The notes under the pieces were generated by a model. That model searched no databases. It was not told the DNA's origin and worked only from the letters and a program-made list of their open reading frames with translations. The translations under genes were made by a program, and so were the position numbers. Below are positions 7,826-9,622 of a DNA stretch of 9,622 nucleotides, piece after piece; positions within the stretch are counted from its first letter, which is position 1, and each line of letters opens with the position of its first letter. Source of the DNA: Lachnospiraceae bacterium UBA1267 (GTDB taxonomy: Bacteria; Bacillota; Clostridia; Lachnospirales; Lachnospiraceae); the NCBI GenBank assembly GCA_002308115.1, contig DBVJ01000099.1:1-9622 (forward strand), given 5' to 3'.

Positions 7826-7870
7826 CCGGAGAATTCCACTGTCCCCGGAGAAGGGGGCAGTGTCCGGACA
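7826..7870. repeat. Three CCGGA units at 19-nt spacing, with inverted repeats
   Basis: CCGGA occurs at 7826-7830, 7845-7849 and 7864-7868, exactly 19 nt apart. The first two extend to CCGGAGAA, and the third sits in the perfect palindrome TGTCCGGACA (7861-7870). The array overlaps an inverted repeat at 7837-7862: a 10-bp stem with one G-T pair and loop GGAGAA. It lies between the two divergent promoters and covers the likely -35 region of pepF, so an operator is plausible. No T-tract follows on either strand, so it is not a simple terminator. Confidence 0.5.
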
Positions 7871-7882
7871 ATGCTTTTCCCG

Positions 7883-7910
7883 TTGACACGATCATTCAGA
7901 GAGTGATAAT
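7883..7910 (+). promoter_or_regulatory. Sigma-A-type promoter of the MntP-like gene
   Basis: TTGACA at 7883-7888 is a perfect -35. After 16 nt, GATAAT at 7905-7910 is a 5/6 match to the -10 consensus. Transcription would begin near 7917, leaving about 40 nt before the TTG start at 7957. This is too short for the yybP-ykoY manganese riboswitch often found before MntP genes. Confidence 0.8.
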
Positions 7911-7944
7911 TTTATTATGTATGCGGCCTTGATCAAAAAGCCGC

Positions 7945-7950
7945 GGGAGG
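7945..7950 (+). promoter_or_regulatory. Ribosome binding site selecting the TTG start
   Basis: GGGAGG lies 6 nt before TTG 7957 but only 1 nt before an out-of-frame ATG at 7952, which opens a frame of only ten codons. The spacing supports the TTG as the start of the MntP-like gene. Confidence 0.7.
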
Positions 7951-7956
7951 CATGTT

Positions 7957-8649
7957 TTGGACTGGTCTTTCTTTTTCTTTCTGATCAGCGTGCTGTTCGG
8001 GCTTGGTTTATCCGGCGCCGTCTTTTACGGTGCGGTATCTTCGATCCGCGGCGAGAAGAGCTTCGGAGGATGGAAGCTTTGGGTTTCGGCGCTTCTGTTT
8101 GCACTCCTCCAGTTCGGTTTTGCGCTTGCGGGCTACGGAATATCCAGAAGCCTCGCCGGTCATTCCGGCATGGAGAACTCGCTCCTCTGGGCGGCACTCT
8201 TTCTGAGCCTTTATTTCGGCGGGAAAATGATCCTGGAAGGGCTTCGGACGCTCCGCCGAGGAGAGATCTCTCTCGAAAAACAGTTGAGAGCATCCGAAAG
8301 ACCGCTGGAAGCAAAGTCCGGGATGACTGCCGAAGAGGCCGTGCCCGGGAGAACGGTCACGCGCACCAGAGTCTCGGACAAGATCCCGGTTTTGTGGAAA
8401 GTCTTTCTGAAAGCCTTTGCCGCGTCGGGCGGCGCGTTTGCGGCCGGCTTTTCCGTTCCGAAAATGCCCTTTGCCGGGGCGCTCGCGGAGAGCGGGATCA
8501 TTTTCTTTCTCACATTCATCTTCGCGCTATGCGGCCTTTTGAGAGGCCAGGACAAGGATGTAAAGATCCCTTGTTATCTGGAGATCCTGGGCGGCGTGCT
8601 TCTCATCGCGGCCATGGCGATTACGATGATCAGACAATTCACGGCATGA
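7957..8649 (+). CDS. MntP-like membrane protein lacking the conserved aspartates
   Basis: This 230-residue membrane protein has about six hydrophobic segments and is read from TTG behind GGGAGG. Several segments follow the MntP (manganese efflux) family. FGLGLSGAVFYGA (14-26) corresponds to TM1, LLFALLQFGFALAGYG (46-61) to TM2, and YFGGKMILEGLR (86-97) to the LGGRMIIEGFR block of E. coli MntP. AFAASGGAFAAG (153-164) corresponds to TM4, and LEILGGVLLI (208-217) to the last segment. The TM1 and TM4 aspartates of MntP, D in SMDAFA and SLDAMA, align with Ala21 and Gly159 here. A polar loop (about 99-146) is longer than usual. A manganese efflux role is therefore doubtful; a different substrate or a regulatory role is possible. 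The next gene, a CaCA exchanger, starts 38 nt downstream with no terminator between them, suggesting a cation transport operon. The distant homology was read by eye and should be treated as probable, not certain. Confidence 0.68.
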   Translation: MDWSFFFFLISVLFGLGLSGAVFYGAVSSIRGEKSFGGWKLWVSALLFALLQFGFALAGYGISRSLAGHSGMENSLLWAALFLSLYFGGKMILEGLRTLRRGEISLEKQLRASERPLEAKSGMTAEEAVPGRTVTRTRVSDKIPVLWKVFLKAFAASGGAFAAGFSVPKMPFAGALAESGIIFFLTFIFALCGLLRGQDKDVKIPCYLEILGGVLLIAAMAITMIRQFTA

Positions 8650-8660
8650 CTTCGTGTCTC

Positions 8661-8672
8661 ATGTCATGACAT
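8661..8672. repeat. Perfect 12-bp palindrome before the exchanger gene
   Basis: ATGTCATGACAT is its own reverse complement and lies directly before the AAAGGAG ribosome site of the exchanger gene. With no loop it cannot form a stable short hairpin, so a protein-binding site is the more likely meaning if it is not chance. Confidence 0.3.
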
Positions 8673-8679
8673 AAAGGAG
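8673..8679 (+). promoter_or_regulatory. Ribosome binding site of the CaCA exchanger gene
   Basis: AAAGGAG is 8 nt before ATG 8688 and fixes the start of this gene, which has no stop inside the window. Confidence 0.8.
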
Positions 8680-8687
8680 TTTACGAT

Positions 8688-9622
8688 ATGAATCTTCCTG
8701 TAGCGATTTTACTGTTTGTGCTCGGCCTGGTGCTTCTGATCCTGGGCGGGGACTGGTTCGTGGACGGCGCGACCGGCATCGCAAAACGTTTCCATATTCC
8801 GGAACTTCTCATCGGCGCCACGGTCGTTTCGATCGGCACCACGCTTCCTGAAGTCATGGTGTCCTCCCAGGCGGCGGCGGAAGCGCTGAAAGGCGGCGGC
8901 GGTGCGGCCACGGCCTACGGCAACGCGATCGGCTCCGTCATCTGCAACACCGCGCTGATCTCCGCACTGACCATTGCGATCCGCCCGACGGCAGTCGAAC
9001 GGAAGACCTTCATCAAGCCCGTTATTTTCTTCTTTGCCGCCGCAGGCTTTTATGCCGTGATCTCATACACGACCGGGCAGTTTTCCCGCTGGGTGGGCCT
9101 GGTCCTTCTGGCCGGTTTTGTGGCATATATGATCCTTCTGGTCATGCAGGCCAAGAAAGATATGGCGGCCGGAAAGGCAGCCGCGGAAGCGGAAGAATCC
9201 GAGGAAGAACCGCATGAGAACTCCAAAGGCTTCAAGCATTTTTTGAAGCTTGTTCTTCCGGGAGAAGAAGAGACCAATAACGTGTGGGAGGAGATTTTCC
9301 TGCTCGTCATCGGCGCGGCGGCGATTGCGGTCGGCGCCCGTCTTCTGGTCGACAACGGTATCGCGATCTCGAAAGCGATTGGTGTGCCGGAGTCGGTCAT
9401 CGCGCTGGTATTCGTGGCGCTGGGCACCTCGCTTCCCGAACTGGTCACCGCAGTCACGTCCCTGGCGAAGGGACACAGTTCTCTGTCCCTCGGCAACATC
9501 GTCGGCGCGAACCTGTTCAATCTGGTATTGGTCAGCGGCCTTGCGATGACCATCGCCCCCTTCCCGATCCCGGTCGAGAAAACCATCGGCGGCATGAACG
9601 CCGCCCTCATCGTGGACGTTCC
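8688..9622 (+). CDS. CaCA-family cation exchanger (YrbG-like Na+/Ca2+ exchanger), 3' end outside window
   Basis: The open frame runs from ATG 8688 to the window end: 311 full codons with no stop, near the usual family length of about 320-330, so little is missing. Both alpha repeats are present. The first is GATVVSIGTTLPEVMVSS (43-60, with Glu55), followed by YGNAIGSVICNT (77-88). The second is FVALGTSLPELVTA (242-255, with Glu251), followed by LGNIVGANLFN (268-278). These form the ion-binding core, with the two Glu residues and conserved Asn/Ser/Thr positions intact. The family exchanges a cation such as Ca2+ for Na+ or H+ across the membrane. Between the halves, residues about 155-200 form a soluble loop with a Glu-rich run, a possible regulatory or ion-sensing segment. 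AAAGGAG at 8673-8679, 8 nt before the ATG, supports the start. It probably shares the promoter at 7883 with the MntP-like gene. Confidence 0.93.
   Translation, partial: MNLPVAILLFVLGLVLLILGGDWFVDGATGIAKRFHIPELLIGATVVSIGTTLPEVMVSSQAAAEALKGGGGAATAYGNAIGSVICNTALISALTIAIRPTAVERKTFIKPVIFFFAAAGFYAVISYTTGQFSRWVGLVLLAGFVAYMILLVMQAKKDMAAGKAAAEAEESEEEPHENSKGFKHFLKLVLPGEEETNNVWEEIFLLVIGAAAIAVGARLLVDNGIAISKAIGVPESVIALVFVALGTSLPELVTAVTSLAKGHSSLSLGNIVGANLFNLVLVSGLAMTIAPFPIPVEKTIGGMNAALIVDV

Noticed and set aside
7837..7862. Intrinsic terminator in the pepF/MntP-like divergent region
   Set aside because: The stem is good, but no T-tract follows on either strand, and the genes diverge so neither would end here.
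7917..7956. yybP-ykoY manganese riboswitch before the MntP-like gene
   Set aside because: The predicted leader is only about 40 nt and lacks the conserved loops, so there is no room for the aptamer.
7917..8669. 250-codon plus-strand frame from ATG 7917 covering the MntP-like gene
   Set aside because: The start is at the predicted transcript start, so a leaderless mRNA was considered. However, the product is Arg/His/Ser-rich with no domain, whereas the overlapping frame from TTG 7957 has a good ribosome site and family-like membrane segments.

Overview
The window looks like ordinary chromosome from a Gram-positive, Bacillota-type bacterium (Clostridia or Erysipelotrichia are the best guesses) of moderately high GC. 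The basis is strong AAGGAG-type ribosome binding sites, a lipobox lipoprotein with a Thr/Pro/Glu linker and RsiV-like (DUF3298) domain, an oligoendopeptidase F, and compact co-directional genes ended by strong intrinsic terminators. No rRNA, tRNA, IS element, CRISPR array or phage gene was seen.

Positions 1-3148 hold a plus-strand cluster. It begins with the 3' end of L-threonine 3-dehydrogenase (tdh), followed by its pathway partner 2-amino-3-ketobutyrate CoA ligase (kbl), which together convert threonine to glycine and acetyl-CoA. A 563-residue surface lipoprotein follows after only 46 nt with no visible terminator, and a strong hairpin plus T-tract closes the block. Positions 3226-5946 hold a reduced A24-type prepilin peptidase, an alpha/beta serine hydrolase, and a flavodoxin-like oxidoreductase with four closely spaced cysteines. 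The last two are tightly coupled. A bidirectional terminator at 5914-5946 separates them from the converging pepF gene.

Positions 5961-7760 (minus strand) encode oligoendopeptidase F. Its promoter region is shared, back to back, with a plus-strand pair. The first member is a divergent MntP (manganese exporter)-like membrane protein read from a TTG codon. The second is a CaCA-family cation exchanger that runs off the window end.

The most interesting points are in the divergent region and the MntP-like gene. The MntP-like protein keeps the family scaffold but lacks both membrane aspartates expected in MntP. The divergent promoter region carries three CCGGA units at exactly 19-nt spacing, with a hairpin-capable inverted repeat and a perfect 10-bp palindrome. 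Other points are a possible seven-codon leader ORF whose stop overlaps the hydrolase start, and a prepilin peptidase lacking the cysteine-bearing part of the usual N-terminal domain. Nothing here amounts to a clear undescribed system. The MntP-like/CaCA pair is the best candidate for unusual biology.
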